Of a stretch of 64,000 nt of DNA, positions 34,501 to 49,445 are shown piece by piece. A program made the position numbers and the translations under genes. This DNA comes from Kappaphycus alvarezii (Eukaryota > Rhodophyta > Florideophyceae > Gigartinales > Solieriaceae): positions 1,612,001 through 1,676,000 of the forward strand of contig NADL03000483.1 of the NCBI GenBank assembly GCA_002205965.3, written 5' to 3'. Under the pieces are notes generated by a model, which saw only the letters and a list, made by a program, of their open reading frames with translations, was not told the origin of the DNA and searched no databases. Positions within the stretch are counted from its first letter, which is position 1; each line of letters starts with the position of its first letter.

Positions 34501-37500
34501 GCATATCATAAAAACCTGTAAATATGACTTTCTTTATCCTGTTATACAATAGAAAATTAGATATTTCTAATTTTTTATCCTTTCTCTGTGGAAAACCCAG
34601 GCCATTTTTGTTTTAAGGACTAAAAAGACAGATTGAAAATTCTGTGTGGTATGATATCTCCGCCTCGGTACAAATTTACTGGATTCCAACCCACAAATCT
34701 ACCACAGGAAGTTAACCCCCCATTTAAAAAAACAATTCTGTATGAGATTAATTTAGAATCATTTTGAGGAATTCAGTGTAAGTGGAAAGCACTTTTCAAA
34801 GATATCGTGTACAGCTGAAGATGTCTTTTAAATATTCTTAAAAAGTTTTTAGTTTCCAAAGATACTTTTCTCTTTCACAAATAGACACAGCATATCATCA
34901 ACAGTATCTGAAATGGTATTTTTCTGGTAAAATAATCAATTGTCCCTCATCGCAACAGTGGTCATTTAGGAACTATTCGTCCTTAAATTCCCGGTCACAT
35001 GTAAGTATGACAGTTAGAGCAAAAACGAAGCAACTACATTTGAAATATTGTATGCTATCAGATGAAATATCTTTTGGAGGAATTAAGTGATCATTTAGCA
35101 AAGGAATCAGTTATTTAACTTTCTTTAAACAATTTGGGACGTTGTAGAAATTTAAATAGAGAACAAAAAAATTCCTCAACCCTTTCAATCGTGCTTAGTA
35201 TTACATGCAAGCCTTCTTTAAATTTTCTACGAGTCTTAACTAGACTCTGATGAGCGAAGATGTGTATGAGGCACTTGAAATTGTTATAAGTATAAAATTA
35301 CAATGACGAACAGTTGTAATGATACCTAAAACTCGATTTTGATTTTTCACGGAGTTTATGTATGGTGAATAAAGGTTTTTATTGAAAAATAGAAAACTGA
35401 CGGTGGGTAAACTTAAGGAATTTACAGCTTTGGCGTCCTCATAACCGGGAAATTATGTGTAATAGATCATCAATAACAATCTCACGAGTTTGTTTTTCGC
35501 CAAGTAGCTTTTGGGGAAGGATTTATGGGACTGCAGAACTTTTGGGATAATGATGAACTCCGGGGCCTACAAACTTTATTGAAATATTCATCGTTTTTAC
35601 AAGGGTAATATGATATGCTCGCAATTCGTTTATGTGAATATTATACAGTTAAAGTAATTTAGGTTTGGAATCAATTGCGTAAAATCTCTGCATTAGCTTC
35701 ATTTTTACCATTAGTCTCGCTCAAGTTAAAAAAATTTCTAGAAAAGAATAAAACTGGATTTAGATCTACATAAATCCAAAAGTAGAAAATTAGAGAATTA
35801 GAATAGATAATTCTGCATAACGCCTCAGTTTCTGAGGAGAATAAAGTTTTCAAATTCATTTTTTCTGAGGATCCAAAGATCTAATGAAACCCAGGAAAAC
35901 ACCCATAAACATGGAAAATATTAATAAACCACCTTAACAGAAGAGTTGCGAAGTGCTTTGGAACGTGAAATAGTGTCGAAATGGTGCCAAATTTCCCTTC
36001 CTATCCACAACCGAGACGAATTATGTCAGTAGTGCTGCAACTAAGAAACAAACGGTGCGAATTGTAAAAATTGATGACATTAACATGAGGCAAATTTGGA
36101 AGTTGGATCGCAAATTCTGCTAATGTAAAGTAAAACATTTTACAGTATTGAGCCTATTTATTCAGACCTTTAAATCATAAGAGCTGTCTAAACGATCGAT
36201 ATATTTCTAATTTTGGTCGTAAATAGTAAATAGATGCATCGATGATGCTAAAGTATATTTAATATCATCTTTGAAGCATTTTTTGGTCCGAAACTGGAGA
36301 TATGTTAACTTCTCTTTACAAGTAACTTCAGCAGCGCATTTGACAGGGATTTGTTTTTCCTTGAATTCATATTAGGACTTTCGGGCTTAAATGAAAGTTA
36401 TCAGTAGTTTATGTGTGAAATTTAAGAGTGTATTGCTTTAATTTTGAGAGTTTCGTGCTTTACAGGTGACGAAAATCCGAGCACTTGGTGATAATAAAAG
36501 TTGGAGGATGCTTTCTAGTTTATCTCAATGCAAAAAAAGATAGCTAGCTATTCAGTGAGTTCAAATTTACACAGCATTCAAGAAAAATAAGCTCGGGAAA
36601 CAAACACAGAGTTCAATAATAACATTCGACAGTCAGGTTAGGCTGGAAAGACAGGTTCGTTCCACTTCAATATATTTAAGAAGGAGCTTTTGGCCGCATT
36701 ACTATCTGGAATTTTGTTTGAAACCATTTCAGCCTAAAATCCAGTTCGGACGCATGTTGGGGTTCGGGAAAGGCTGTAGGTGAATTAAAAGGTTGTTTGA
36801 ACTGGGAGAATCTCAAATAAGATAACTATGTGGCTAATGGGTGGAAGAGGTTAAGGAATTGAGATCTCTTTGCTTATTTACATGAACTGAAATAGGCCAC
36901 TTTTTACTCAGCCTGTATTGGACGATATGCATGGCGTCCATTGCATGGGTACTCTGAAGAGTGAGAAAAATAGATTCACGTTTTTCTGAGGTGATTCTAA
37001 GAGCTTTCTTCGTCATTTGAAATAGCACAATGGTACCATACAGTCGTTTTTCATTTATCTGCAAAAATGCCAAGTACTTCAAAAAGAATATTCAACTTAT
37101 CTTTTCATCTATAATTTTCATAATTACAGACCGTCCTTCTCCAATGTTAACTTCTTTAAAAAGAAGCCTGGGATCTACCTCATTTTTATTGACAACGAAA
37201 AGAAAGAGTAACGCCTTTTATTTTTTTTAGAAAAGGTCTATTATATAGTATTTTGTGGTTACAGAGGTTCACAAGAAATGTTATCCTACAGTTTCAGCAA
37301 AACACGTTTTACAGTCAAATTCAAATGAAATTCGCCTTATAAATGACTTTTTATTGAGGTCTGGTACCAATTTCTTTGTAATGAATCTCTATAGCCCTGA
37401 GATATGTCAATTTTGAACGAAAATGCATTTCCCCCTTAAACAAAAGTATAAGAAGATCATACCAAGTACATTAGGTGCAATATGTACTGAAGTAAATGCA

Positions 37501-40500
37501 ATATGAGATTCACTATAGATTGAAATCAAAGTTCAAGAAAAAACGGAGTTATTTAGAATGGGAATGATATAATCAAAATAGTTCCATACGGAGGTACATT
37601 AAAACATTTCTGCAGGGCAGATCAAGAAATAGATTTTCCACTATTAAATAATCTCGACGGTTTACTTAATGAGGCAATAAATGAATATATAGAATAGTAT
37701 GACTTGAATGGCGTTTTCATGTTGAGAAGTCACAAAAATTACTCTTTTCATTTCCTCCGCATGGATGATTACACCTTGATTAGAGGACAATTATACGGCT
37801 AGTATCCGTAGCGATTTTCTCCCAGGACTAGATATGATATATGCTGTATGTATGCAGAATAGTGTTGCATCGAAGTGTTTAAAGAAAGACATCAGGATTC
37901 CTCATATCAACTCAACTTAAAATATATTATGAACAAATTTCTATAATTACAGAAAATTCTGAGTCAATCCCGATAAAATTTTTGACTGAAAAATTTACAT
38001 TTTACCGATCTAGAAGTTTTTTAACTTTATTAAAACTTTAAAATAATATTTTGCCAACTTTGTGCTCCTACCAGCATTCGGACCATCACAAAATAATAAG
38101 TAGCGGGAATAACCATCGAATAGTACGATGTGGATTACTATCTATGATAGAAAGTACTAATCAGATAAATATAAAATCCTCTATGAAATGTTAATTATTT
38201 AACTCTATATTAGCACTTTAGTTTCATGAGGACCTAAAATTGTATTTTTAAAAGCTCAAATTTTTTATAAGAAACATTGCAGGTTTATGAATAATTCCCA
38301 ACTCTCTATCTGTAATTTGAATCAAATTGTCCTCTCTTTGACTATACTTGCTAATTTATGCCTGATAGTAATAAAGAACAAAATTGCATTGTCGAAGAAA
38401 TATTGGGTGAGAATAACTGGCAAAATCTTCAATTATTTCGCATATGCTCAAGATTGGAAGCTTTGATATATAAACATGATTCAGACATGAAAATATCGGA
38501 AATGCCTCATTAATTTAGAGGTTGGAAAGCTATAATTGATGTGTTTCAACTTTACCAAATTTGAACAAAAAGTTATTTAGAACTTTGAACAACTATAATC
38601 CTATTTAATTAACCATTCATTCGGTTTTTCTCAGTTTTATCTTGGAATGTAGATACATTTGAATGAGTGCAAATTTGGTGCTAGAATATCAATTTATCTT
38701 CCCTACTCATTGGATGTCATCTCTAAATCCGTCAAATATTGACGAAGAGTACTGCACAGATTTTTATTTTTCATATCACTAAAAGACTGTGGTGTTTAAG
38801 TACAATTTTGCCTGTTTTATTTATGAGCGTATAGAACCTTTGAAAATTTCTTATGAGTCGTTTTCCTCAGTTCCATTAGTTTTTTTAGTCACCATTATTA
38901 TTCGTGAAATTTTGGAATTTGTTTTGCCCATTAATTTTTTTTGTGACACTTCATCAGACGTGGTACGAAAAAATTAAAATTAGAATGAATAGTAAAGGCG
39001 AAGAGATCGTTAAATGATTTAAGAGGAATTTTGGCCGATGACCCGCAGCTATTTCAGCTCTGATTCGCAATATTTTTTATGCTTCTTTTCCACTGTATAG
39101 AGAACCTTGCATTTTGCATAAACTAATGAATTGAATCAATTTTCTGTATGTTTGGTAACTAAATTATTAGATTATGAACTTCCAGTACTCATCATCACCC
39201 ACCAAGCACAATAAGAGATAACACAATTTTTGTGTTCCACCCTCTGGTGCTATCTTCAATGCATCTTAAGATTCCTTTCAGGCTGAAATATTTTACCATC
39301 AGCTATTACTACACATGAAACAGAATTAATTATTGTGACGATAATACTAGAATATTTTTCATTTAGCTAATTCCTTTTTGTTAATCCAGTATTGTTTCAT
39401 AAAAGCATAAATTTTCTGAAATTTAGAACTGCTATGAAATGCAGGTCTCCGGTCTCTTTTGTCAATATTACAAATAATAATTTATCCTTCAAATCAAACA
39501 CTGTCTGTATGTTCGAATTGTGTGAGGTAAAGCAAAAAATGTTTAGAAAGTCCCCATGGAATTAAAAATACTTTTTGGTTCCAGTCTTGGTTCTCAAAAT
39601 ATTTTCTACTAATCTAGTATCGAGGACTAGCAGAACTTTCGATATATATATTTTTTGTCGGATAAGCATAGCATAAACCGCTGTTGTATTCAGCTACTCC
39701 CAATATATGAATTAATGCTTCCCAGTATCTTGAATAAAATTATAACTTACAGACCTGGATGTCGAAAAACTCTTAGAATATAGTGAATGTAGAAAAGAAG
39801 CTGTAAATATATATTGGTACTTGCCTCTATTTTTCATCATATAATTGCACCCTTCCCGCGCCAATAGGCAGTTGCCGTAGGAGGCGCTTCTTGAAAAAAA
39901 CCACATCGCTGCGGACAGATGCCATCAAAAGGGCCATAATCACTCCAAGTCCGCTATTATTGATTTTCGAAATTCGATTCTATCAGTTGTGATCCCAATA
40001 TTCTTCTTGAGGTATAAACCTGGATTAGTATAACTGTAAATATGAGCCTATTCTATGTCTTACGTTTAAAGTTATACAAAATGTATGTTTCGTGAAAAAA
40101 GTATATTGAAACTAGCTACATTGCTTAAATATTTCAAAAAGGATTAAAGCCTTGTTTGTAAATAATATCGCCAAAATTGTGAATATATCGTAGTGCTTAA
40201 TCTTGGCTACTTGATTATGCTCCTGAGTATTCAACATCCATCTCATCTCGACTGACTTCACCCAAACTTCACTTCATCCCGCTCGGCGCCCGTGCACGGC
40301 AAGGGCTCCGGACCTTAATTTTAAATATTCAATGCTAGAAATGATATGCTGCTTACTTATTAGATACTCTTTCCTGTAACACTTCTTTATGGAAACTTTG
40401 CTTTAGACGCCCCCAAAAAAGTGATTGTAAGTTTGTGATGAAAGAAACAAATTCATAAATAGTTGAATTTTCATAAACCTTTTAGAACAATTCTCATCAA

Positions 40501-43357
40501 TTTTAAACATTTGGTAATTTTATTTCTATAAACAGATACCGAGTTGGTAGATTACTTATTTTCGTACTATATGAAAAAATTTTCCCTAAATATTTCTGCA
40601 GTGAAATTTTCTGGAACGAGGACAGGTGATTTTGAAATTTGTAAATATTTTCTACGAAGTGCAAAACTGGTTCTCTTACAAAATTTTTGGTGCAGTCAAA
40701 ATAATTCCCGTCGCCACAGAAAGAATTTAATTTGAACTTACTACCGATTTAAAGCACAATTTATAGTTTCCACGCCACATATAGGTAATGCTAAAAAAGT
40801 ATCGTGCAGGATCACAGGATCACTAATGACCACGCATAATCTTACCACAACTAATCATCTACGGAGTGCAGTACGAGAGTGCAGATAAAAAATGACAGTT
40901 GGCCACCCTAGACGCAGGCTGAGTGGTACAAAAAAGAGCTTTTTCCTCACATATGGCCATTCCAATTTTGGACAAAATTTCCCTATTTCGCAAAAACCAA
41001 AACAATGGTAGACAGAAGTACACAAGAACAGAGAAAATTTTACACTAATTGTTCTCCCAAATAATTCCTATTTTTGAGTTTTTGAGTTATAGATCTTCTC
41101 AATACGTATACAGTATAATAACGGTAGGAGATAGCTGCGGAAACTGTTCGTTCAAGTTTGAAAACTAATGTTTTACAAATATTTTAGATCATATGGGTTT
41201 TGTTCCCAGTAAATAATATTCTGGCGATGACTTTTTACAGGTGAGGACCAAAAAAACGTGACATTGGAAAGATATAATAAAAGATATAATAATTTGGAGG
41301 GCACTAAGTTCTGGATATAAATTTAATGCGGGTATTATCTTCCCCCGCAATACGAAAAATGATCAAACTTGATAGTTTTCAGAGTATCCACCAATTTAAA
41401 GCCCATTTTTTTCACAGAACAATAGGTTCAATGTTTCGTCTCCCATTAATTTATTTAATTAGTTGTTTAATTGCTGGAGTTTATGATAAGCCATTAAAAT
41501 ACAATTTACTGTCATGAAGTGATGCCATATACTGATAAATAATTAAATATTGAAGGAATCCATTTCGTGATAAATCCCACATATTCTGGTGTGATTCTTA
41601 AAGAAATAGGTATTGAAGAAGTCTGTAATCAATTTTTGTGTTCATTTACTATTCGAAGACCCTTCGACACAGTTCGAAGTTAGATCATGAAATTTAGGAG
41701 CTCCAATACACCTTTAGGAAATAGAATATATAAACAACTTTAGTTGGTATATAATATATGGAAAATTTCATATTATCGAAATTAAAATTTTTCCAGAGTT
41801 GTCTTGGCTCATTTTGGAGCTGTATACACATTTTAAAATTTTTCTGCCCACAAGATTGCATTTTTTGAAATTTTTCATCAACATCTTTCAATTTCAATGA
41901 AAAATCAGTAAATATTTCGGTAGGATAATCGGAATACAGAACTGTTCCTAATACTACCGCCGCTTATTTATTTTTTTGTCAAAATGTAGTGAATTAAAAT
42001 ATTCGCGGGGTTTAGGATGAAATTAAGACCCGTTATGATATCCTCTTAGTAGGTTACACGGAAAGGATTAATGATAAAATTTACGTTCAGAGTATTTAAA
42101 TAAGTGAATAAATACATCATCAGGAGCTGTATACCGCATGTCTTACAGTCCTTTTAATAAACATTTTCATATTCATCCAGGATTGAAAGACACTAGTGAT
42201 ACACTCAATATATTGGTCTCTTCAAGGTTACTTTATCTCAAATATATGTGCTTTGGAGAGAGTTAATTCAATCATAAATTTCAAACTATCCTCAACGCAC
42301 CATTACACCAAACTTTCGTGAGAAATAAGTTGAAAACTAGTGGGAAAAGTCGCAAAGACCACGCAATGTATCCAATAGATTCTTGAACACCGTTAAACAA
42401 TGAATCAGGAGAGCAACGTATTTTTTTCTGAACTACGATTTATTTGCGTATCTTGCAAACAAAAAAGCGGATAATAACCCAGTCAAGAAAAAAAACATTT
42501 TAGGGGAAGTTTTGTGAATTGTTGAATTTTAGAATTGTGTTAATAACTAAATGATTATTTTATATGGAACAGTGGTATTGAACAATCCAATTTTACATAT
42601 TCACAGTCGCGTAATCATAATTTTAGTTATTGAATATTTCGAAATGATAGGACAAGATGGAAATAAATTCACTTCCGTATGTCAAATAGTACGAAACGGA
42701 ATGCCTAGCTCTGAATCAGGTACATTTTATCTCTACAGTATTATAGAAAAAGAGAAAAGTGTTTATATTATTATTTCGAGTCTTTCCATCTAAAACATCT
42801 GGTAGAACCCAACTCATCCATAAGGGAGAGCGCTATGATAGTTACTTCCTTACTTAAGTTTCATCCAGTTCGAAAATTCCAACTTAATTTTGCATATTCC
42901 TATCGTTTATTTACTGAAGGAATTATAATAATAGTCCCTTGTTCTTAGCTTCTTCCCATTCAAAGGGCTTTCTGCTTCAAAAAATGTATATGCTCTTTTG
43001 GGCATCCATCTCAAATTTTATTCGTCATAGCTAAAATTCAAAAATTATAATAGGAGTGAAACCAATTTGATGAGTGCTTTTAAATTTCTCAGCGGTGATC
43101 CAGTACTGGAATAGTTTGAAAATGGTTGGGAAAGTAAATAAAGCAATTGGAAAGTTCTGCCATAGTACTTAATAGAAAATTTCAGATGCAGATGGAATTC
43201 AATAGAATTTTCTTTCAACCGAAGGAAACAACATTACTGAAATTGCGAATATTAGTCTTTTTAAGGGTACATTTATCCGTTTTCTTATTTATTAGGGCTT
43301 CTTATTTGATAAAAACATTATCGTCACTCAAAATAAGAAAAAAATGAATTAATTGAA

Positions 43358-43410
43358 AAGATCATTATCAAGGCCACCATTAAACCGATGGTGGCCTTGA
43401 TAAGGATCTT
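43358..43410. repeat. 23-bp inverted repeat (strong hairpin) in the gene desert
   Basis: Left arm 43358-43380 and right arm 43388-43410 are complementary at 22 of 23 positions, including 16 uninterrupted bp around GGCCACCAT/ATGGTGGCC, with a 7-nt loop (TAAACCG). The GC-rich core stands out in DNA that is otherwise AT-rich. No gene lies near it. It could be a non-coding RNA hairpin, a miniature inverted element or a recombination product. Confidence 0.85.
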
Positions 43411-46400
43411 CATAGAAGCGGAAATCTTGTAAATTTTTCTCGGGAATGTAAACCAAAAGCGAATCTTAATACGGAAAGAAGTTGGAAAGTATCAATTTTT
43501 AGTAATTGAAAACAAATTCACCCTAGCAAGGATATTTTGGCTGTAATTAAGAAACGTTCAGGTTCAAATTCACCCCAAGATTTAGTATCAGTTATTCTCA
43601 AAGTCTAGCGTATATAATCTTGTACTATACTGGCGACTTAGAGAAATGCAGCACAAAGAAAACGTTTGTTCTAGTATTTCTGTTTTGTTTCCTCCGCTCA
43701 AATTTCCAGTTTTTCTCAAATTTAATCATACCGTAGAAAAAAAAGTCAGGTCCCCGGCAACTACTACTTAATTTGCGTTAATTATGTCGTAATTTCATTT
43801 CTATGAAATTAATGACATTAAGGATTCTTTTGCGGAGATTAATAGACGTGTAATCTTTAGTCAATAGCTCAAATACTGAAAACTCTTTACTTTTCAGGTA
43901 CCCTCTCATACTGAATTTGTAATTAATCCTACTCGGTAATATCGTAGTCGTACATTTGGCATTCTTTTTTGCATTACAAATGGCATTAATTCTATTACAC
44001 TCTATTCAAGTACCACGCCGTCATACAAGCGTAAATAACCATATAAATTGCAAAGACATAGTATTTACTCTTCCATAACTTCCAGAATTAACTGCATGTT
44101 AGAGTTTAATAAAAAGTGTGACCCAAACTCAATGGAAGACAAGCATATAACGAAAAAATGTGCTTTGTATGAAACCTTTGGTTTATACATTGCTTTTTAT
44201 ATCTTACGCGAAGAACAACCCGGAAACTGCGAACTATCGCTCTTCTAGTTCCTGAAACAATTTGAAATGAACTAGAAAATAAATCTATTGAAACTATGCG
44301 AACAAAAAATGATAAATAAAAGGTACTCTAACATTATCACATTTATATTACCGATTATAAAGGAAACGGTGACCTACCATCATCATTTTTATGAGCCTTT
44401 TTGTGATTTTGATAGTATATTCCCTGGAAAAGAGCCGTAATTTTGTCCCAACAGGTATCAGTACCCACATTTCCTATCCATTTTTTTTAAGTTGAGCTAC
44501 ACATGATAATGAGCGCATAAAATCGAAATAGTTTAAATAGAGACTAGGTGTCTGTTATAAGTGAGTATTGCAATGAAAATTTTGGCTTTACAATTCTGAA
44601 AAATTTCAAGGAACTAAATTAGCCATGTAAAATTTTAGGAAATTTTGATAAAGATCTTGCCAAAGCTACAAATGTATTTATGGTCACTAATAAAAAACTT
44701 TGTCTCAATCTGCTTTCTTGTTTCATGTTAAATCAAAATTTTATATCAAGTTTCAGCTAGGAGAATTTCGATTGAACCTGTAGAGCATAAAATACAGAGA
44801 TAAACATGGTACCTCAATTTAGGGATTGGCATGCGAGTATAGATTCTTTTAACTTAAAGGAAGGGGTTCAACTTCAATCCTCCAGTAGTACCTAGCAGTT
44901 TTTGAGAAATATATGTACCTTTATTATTTCAAATTTATTATTTCTGCTTCAACTGGATTACAATTAAATTAATGTCACTTTTCCAGAAGACTAAATTTTA
45001 AAGAGTGCCAAAATCCCCTAAAATTCACTTCAAATAATAAGATGCGCATCAATAGAGCACAAGAAGCTGCGAAAAACAGATTTTTTCCAAAACTATCTTT
45101 TTCATACTTATATTACATCTATGAGAAAAATACGAAAAAGTAAAAAAGTAAGGTATGCAATTGCTCAAATAAATAATTTGAATACTATCCGTTCCCCCCC
45201 GTATACTTTACTTCACATCGGACTCCAAAGATCGTCGCTGTAAGTAAGAACCAATTCACATGGGAACCCTTTTCTATTCGCGATAAGTAATGAACTTGAA
45301 TTTACTTCCTTAATCACTCAATCCAGGGAATTCCTGCAGTTTCAAGGTACCTTGATGCTCTAGGATATTTCGGAAACCTATAATATTTGTTCTACGGCTG
45401 TAAAATATTTTTTTATTTTAGCGTAATTGAGGAAAAAAGTAAATTTATGCAAACAAATGGGAGACTAACAAAACATAATTATTTACAATGGCTCAATTGT
45501 GTTTTTATATCGGCCTCATTTCAAAAGCAGAACTGTGTAGGTTCCACCTATCTACTAAAATGTCTCCATTTCAGAACTGAAAGATCTTAACCTTCATGTT
45601 TATTGAGATATAACTTGTCAAAACTTCCGTAGAGCTCTAGCAAAATGGATCAAGACTTCAAAACTCGAGTTGCCTATTTTAGAGAACACTTGTCTTTAGA
45701 TTATTCCGAAAGCGATAACAGAGATATTAAATGTATTTTTCGATGATAATTATCATCCAAATTGGAAAATAACTCAGTAGGAATCTTATTGATGAATTTT
45801 GGGTTTTCAATGAATCACAAGGGATTTCAAATATTTATTGTATCTAGAGAGTCGAAATTAAATCCTCTATTGATTTTTATCTTGGCATTTTGGCATACAA
45901 ATGTATCTCAATGTATATTAAGATTCCTATTTGTCTCCATGCAATATTTCGAACTTCTAAAAGCTGCTATTTTAAGAAAACTTTTGGCGTCAGTTGAGAA
46001 TGTGTAAAGGAAAATATACAACAACTATCGTGAAACAGAATATTTGAATTATAATCTACTTCTTTCAAAAAAGCGAACAGAGTTTTCAGAAAGAATAGAA
46101 GAGGTGCGAGTAACTAATGCCATAGAATTTTATTTTTCATATTTATTTTGGATTCGACAAAAAAAAATGTGATATTTTCCGAGAAATTGTCCCATACTTT
46201 TATGGAAAATACCGATAACCCTACAAATTGGGTTTTTCGTGCTAATTTTAATGATTATCTTTAAATATATATATGCTAATGCTTCTTTTGCGGCAGTTAC
46301 ATCGCTTTTGACACATTATATGCCTACTACATCGCAAAGACAGATAATGGAAGAATTTGTTCCGAAAGCTCTACTTTCTTCCTGTAAAGATATAATATAA

Positions 46401-49397
46401 CAACTTTTTTATAATTAAAAACATTTTGGGCACTTCTTGTTCCAACGTATACTTTATTTAAGGAAAAAGAGATCAAAAGAAACTTTCAGCCTTTTTTGTA
46501 ATGTTTAAAGCCCGAATACATTTTCTAGCTACTGAGCATCCATTTAAGTTCATTTTGCCAAAATTAAATCTATTCAATGCTTGGATATGTATGATTCAGA
46601 CGTAGCCGTGTAGACGAGAGAATGTAGAATATCATTTTACCATACTTAAGTTTTACTGATATCTTTTTTAGTAATTTTTTTCGAACTAGAGAAAACTTTT
46701 CATATAACCGCAATTCTTACTTAAAGTAAATTATGCATCGCAATTATCTCCATAGGGACATTGGTACCCTATAAGAAAACAAATTTACTCAGATATACAC
46801 TAATATTAAATATAATTCTGACTATAGTACTCTTTGAAGGAGCTTAAATTATTTTTATTGTTTGCTGAAAAGGTCAGCAATAAATTCTTTACGGTTATAA
46901 TAATAAGTAAGTATAAATTTAATGCAGTATCAGCTAGAACTTTTTTTGCATTCTGTCGCTGCCAATATGCTATGCAGTCTCACAGAATCTTTTAAAATCT
47001 TCTTGTCGAAAGTAAATATGACATCAAATGTTTATTTTAAAGTAACTTTCTTCGACCCGTAATGTACGAAAAGCAATTAATGGTCTTTAAGCGATCTTTG
47101 AATGAGCTAACCCTTTTCATTTTAAACGTTTGAATAAATAAATTAAGACCACAGAATATGTTGATACTTTAGTAAAACTCTATCTTCTTTTTTCTGCGTG
47201 AGTTTCACTGTTACAAACCACGTACCTTTATATTATTGAGGTTCATTAATATCGGCAAAAAGGTCTCAAAATAAAGTAAATTCTATTCTTAAGCCCCTAC
47301 AGACACCCTTTTACTTTAAATTTGTTAAGACCTACACTTTTTCTTAAAAAGTACAGCAATAAGTCCCAAACTCCATACGGTAGACTTCCCGAAAATAACT
47401 TGATCTCTTTAAAGTGATGGAGAGACAATTCTTTTTACGTTCTCTATGACAAAATGGTCGTATTAGTGACTGAAAACAATAGTCAAGCATATATGCAAAC
47501 CTCAAAAAGGCTTATGTGTTGTTGGCGCGAAATAATGTTTTCTAGAAGCTGCTAATTTTTGCTCATCGTAATACAAAGTCGTCCGAGTACGGGCTAAAAT
47601 GAAGCAAAAAATACTTTTATGCTGAAATACGCTTAATTTTTGCTTGTTTATTTTTTCCCGAGTATCACTTACAGCTTCATCATTCTTTTCTCTACACTTT
47701 CATATACGAGTTCCCTTTAATGCTGAAAACAGTGCTTTCAAGAACTAATTTTTTGATTATACTGGTAAAAATATGGCAGGAAATTTGGGAATGACCTACT
47801 CGTCATACATGCCTCATCATTTAGTATGCTTGTAGAGATCTATTAGATCTTGACATAGTTTTAAACGAATATGTGTCAGAAATGGGATATATTCAATAAT
47901 TTAAATCGCTAAAATCCCCTCCAATGCCTTTCGGGGCTTAAGTGGCATTAAATTTTCTAGGATGATATACCTTTATACAGTAAGAATAATTCGGTTCCAT
48001 TTAATAATACGTTCAAGGTAGTATGATATGTAAAATGAGACGACTACATTCATATTAGGAAGAATGGAGGTGATGATTTTTTCCGGGAAAATGGAATCTG
48101 AAATAGAAGAATTTTGAAATACATCTCATCGCAAAGTTCCGAAGTATTTAGAATAATTAAACATAATAAACCTTCTTAATCAGACACATAAAAAGCAAAA
48201 AATGGGCGAAGAAAACAAATTCAAGCTTTTCCAGATTTTGGTGGAGTGATGTGATCAGCAAGAAGAGATTTGAAGTTTTTGGCTCAAAGTACAAATCAAA
48301 CTCTCTGCAGTTTGAAATATTTACGCTCTTGTATTTTTTTTCTTTACATTGAAATGTTTCAACCAAAATTACGTCTCAACGTCATCCATTTCTTGACGTA
48401 ACTTAAAAAATACATAATCAGGTATTAAGTGGCTAAAATTGAGCTCATTTCACCATAAAGTTTTCTTGACTTGATCCAGGATCAATATAGAATATTTTGT
48501 AACTAATCCATAATCTACTTCAATATTTTTCACTCTCTTCATGCGGTCAGCGCGTTAGTAGTGCATTATGCTCAATTTTCAATTTATTCTTGCAGAAAAT
48601 AAGCTGTAAGCTGCAATGAAATGAACCAGAGTGTTTCATGCATACTCTTTTAATCTATAGCAATAATAAGAAACATGGAATGAAACTGATAAGTTCAAAT
48701 AAGATTTAGAGTATAGTAGTTAGAGAACTGAAAGTTAAATTACGATAAGAATATTTTAACCCTTTTGCAGCGAAGTTAACCTATATTCGCATGATGGATC
48801 CAGGTGAAGAAGTCATAAAAATAAATCAAGTTTTCTATTTCGTAATTAATTCTTTCCTGGTGGGTTTATCACCCAAGAATAGATCTGTAGGGTCATATTC
48901 CGAAGATATGGATCTTTGGTATTTTAGGCGTACAGATAGGAGTTGACTTGGTTGTTTCTGAAATAACTTAACGGATAAAGCCAATATTAGTGTTCTGCGC
49001 TTGTACTATAGTCACAGCTTCAAGCTGCTAATCGATTTATGCAGTTGTGGCTAGATCAAACGAAAACATCCACTGCATTTTAATTTTCTCCGAAAGTCCC
49101 ATTCCGTTGAGCTTACTTTCAACTACTTACTACTGATTCTAACCAGCCCACGTTTTGGTTCGATTAGAGTCCTTTTTAATATTTGTTTCAAAATGGATTT
49201 ACTATGTATTCCATTAATTCTCCAGTCGACGGCAAAAAAAATATCCTTCAACACCTAAATTCAAGTTCCATCTTTATAGTATCATATTTGTACATGCTTA
49301 CACATATTTTCCGCACTAAATCACTGGCTATCTAAGTGCCGCCAATTTACTATATATGTTCCATTTTATCAGTACCATTCCATGGCTACCCGCTCAC

Positions 49398-49445
49398 CAT
49401 GATCACGGTTTGATAAACGGTCCGAAAAGGGACCACTTGATCATG
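49398..49445. repeat. Branched palindrome (three-way junction-like)
   Basis: CATGATCA (49398-49405) pairs with TGATCATG (49438-49445). Inside it are a small GTTT-GAT-AAAC hairpin (49408-49418) and a GGTCC-gaaaag-GGACC hairpin (49419-49434). It sits at the point where the AT-rich desert gives way to more balanced DNA. Confidence 0.6.

Larger units (their letters stand above)
22700..49380. other. AT-rich gene desert of about 26 kb
   Basis: From about 22.7-22.9 kb the composition shifts abruptly from roughly balanced to strongly AT-rich, and stays so for about 26 kb. No open frame exceeds about 82 codons, frames on both strands are similarly short, and I recognise no protein domain, tRNA, rRNA or tandem satellite. 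Sampled lines show CpG at about the frequency expected from base composition, so simple CpG-methylation decay is not an obvious cause. Small GC-richer islands (27250-27560, 31440-31600, 39840-39910, 40250-40320) may be remnants of inserted sequence. Candidates are a degraded repeat graveyard or a centromere-like region, not organelle DNA as far as I can tell. Confidence 0.6.

Noticed and set aside
43561-43580. GGTTCAAATTC resembling a tRNA T-loop
   Set aside because: No matching acceptor, D or anticodon stems around it.
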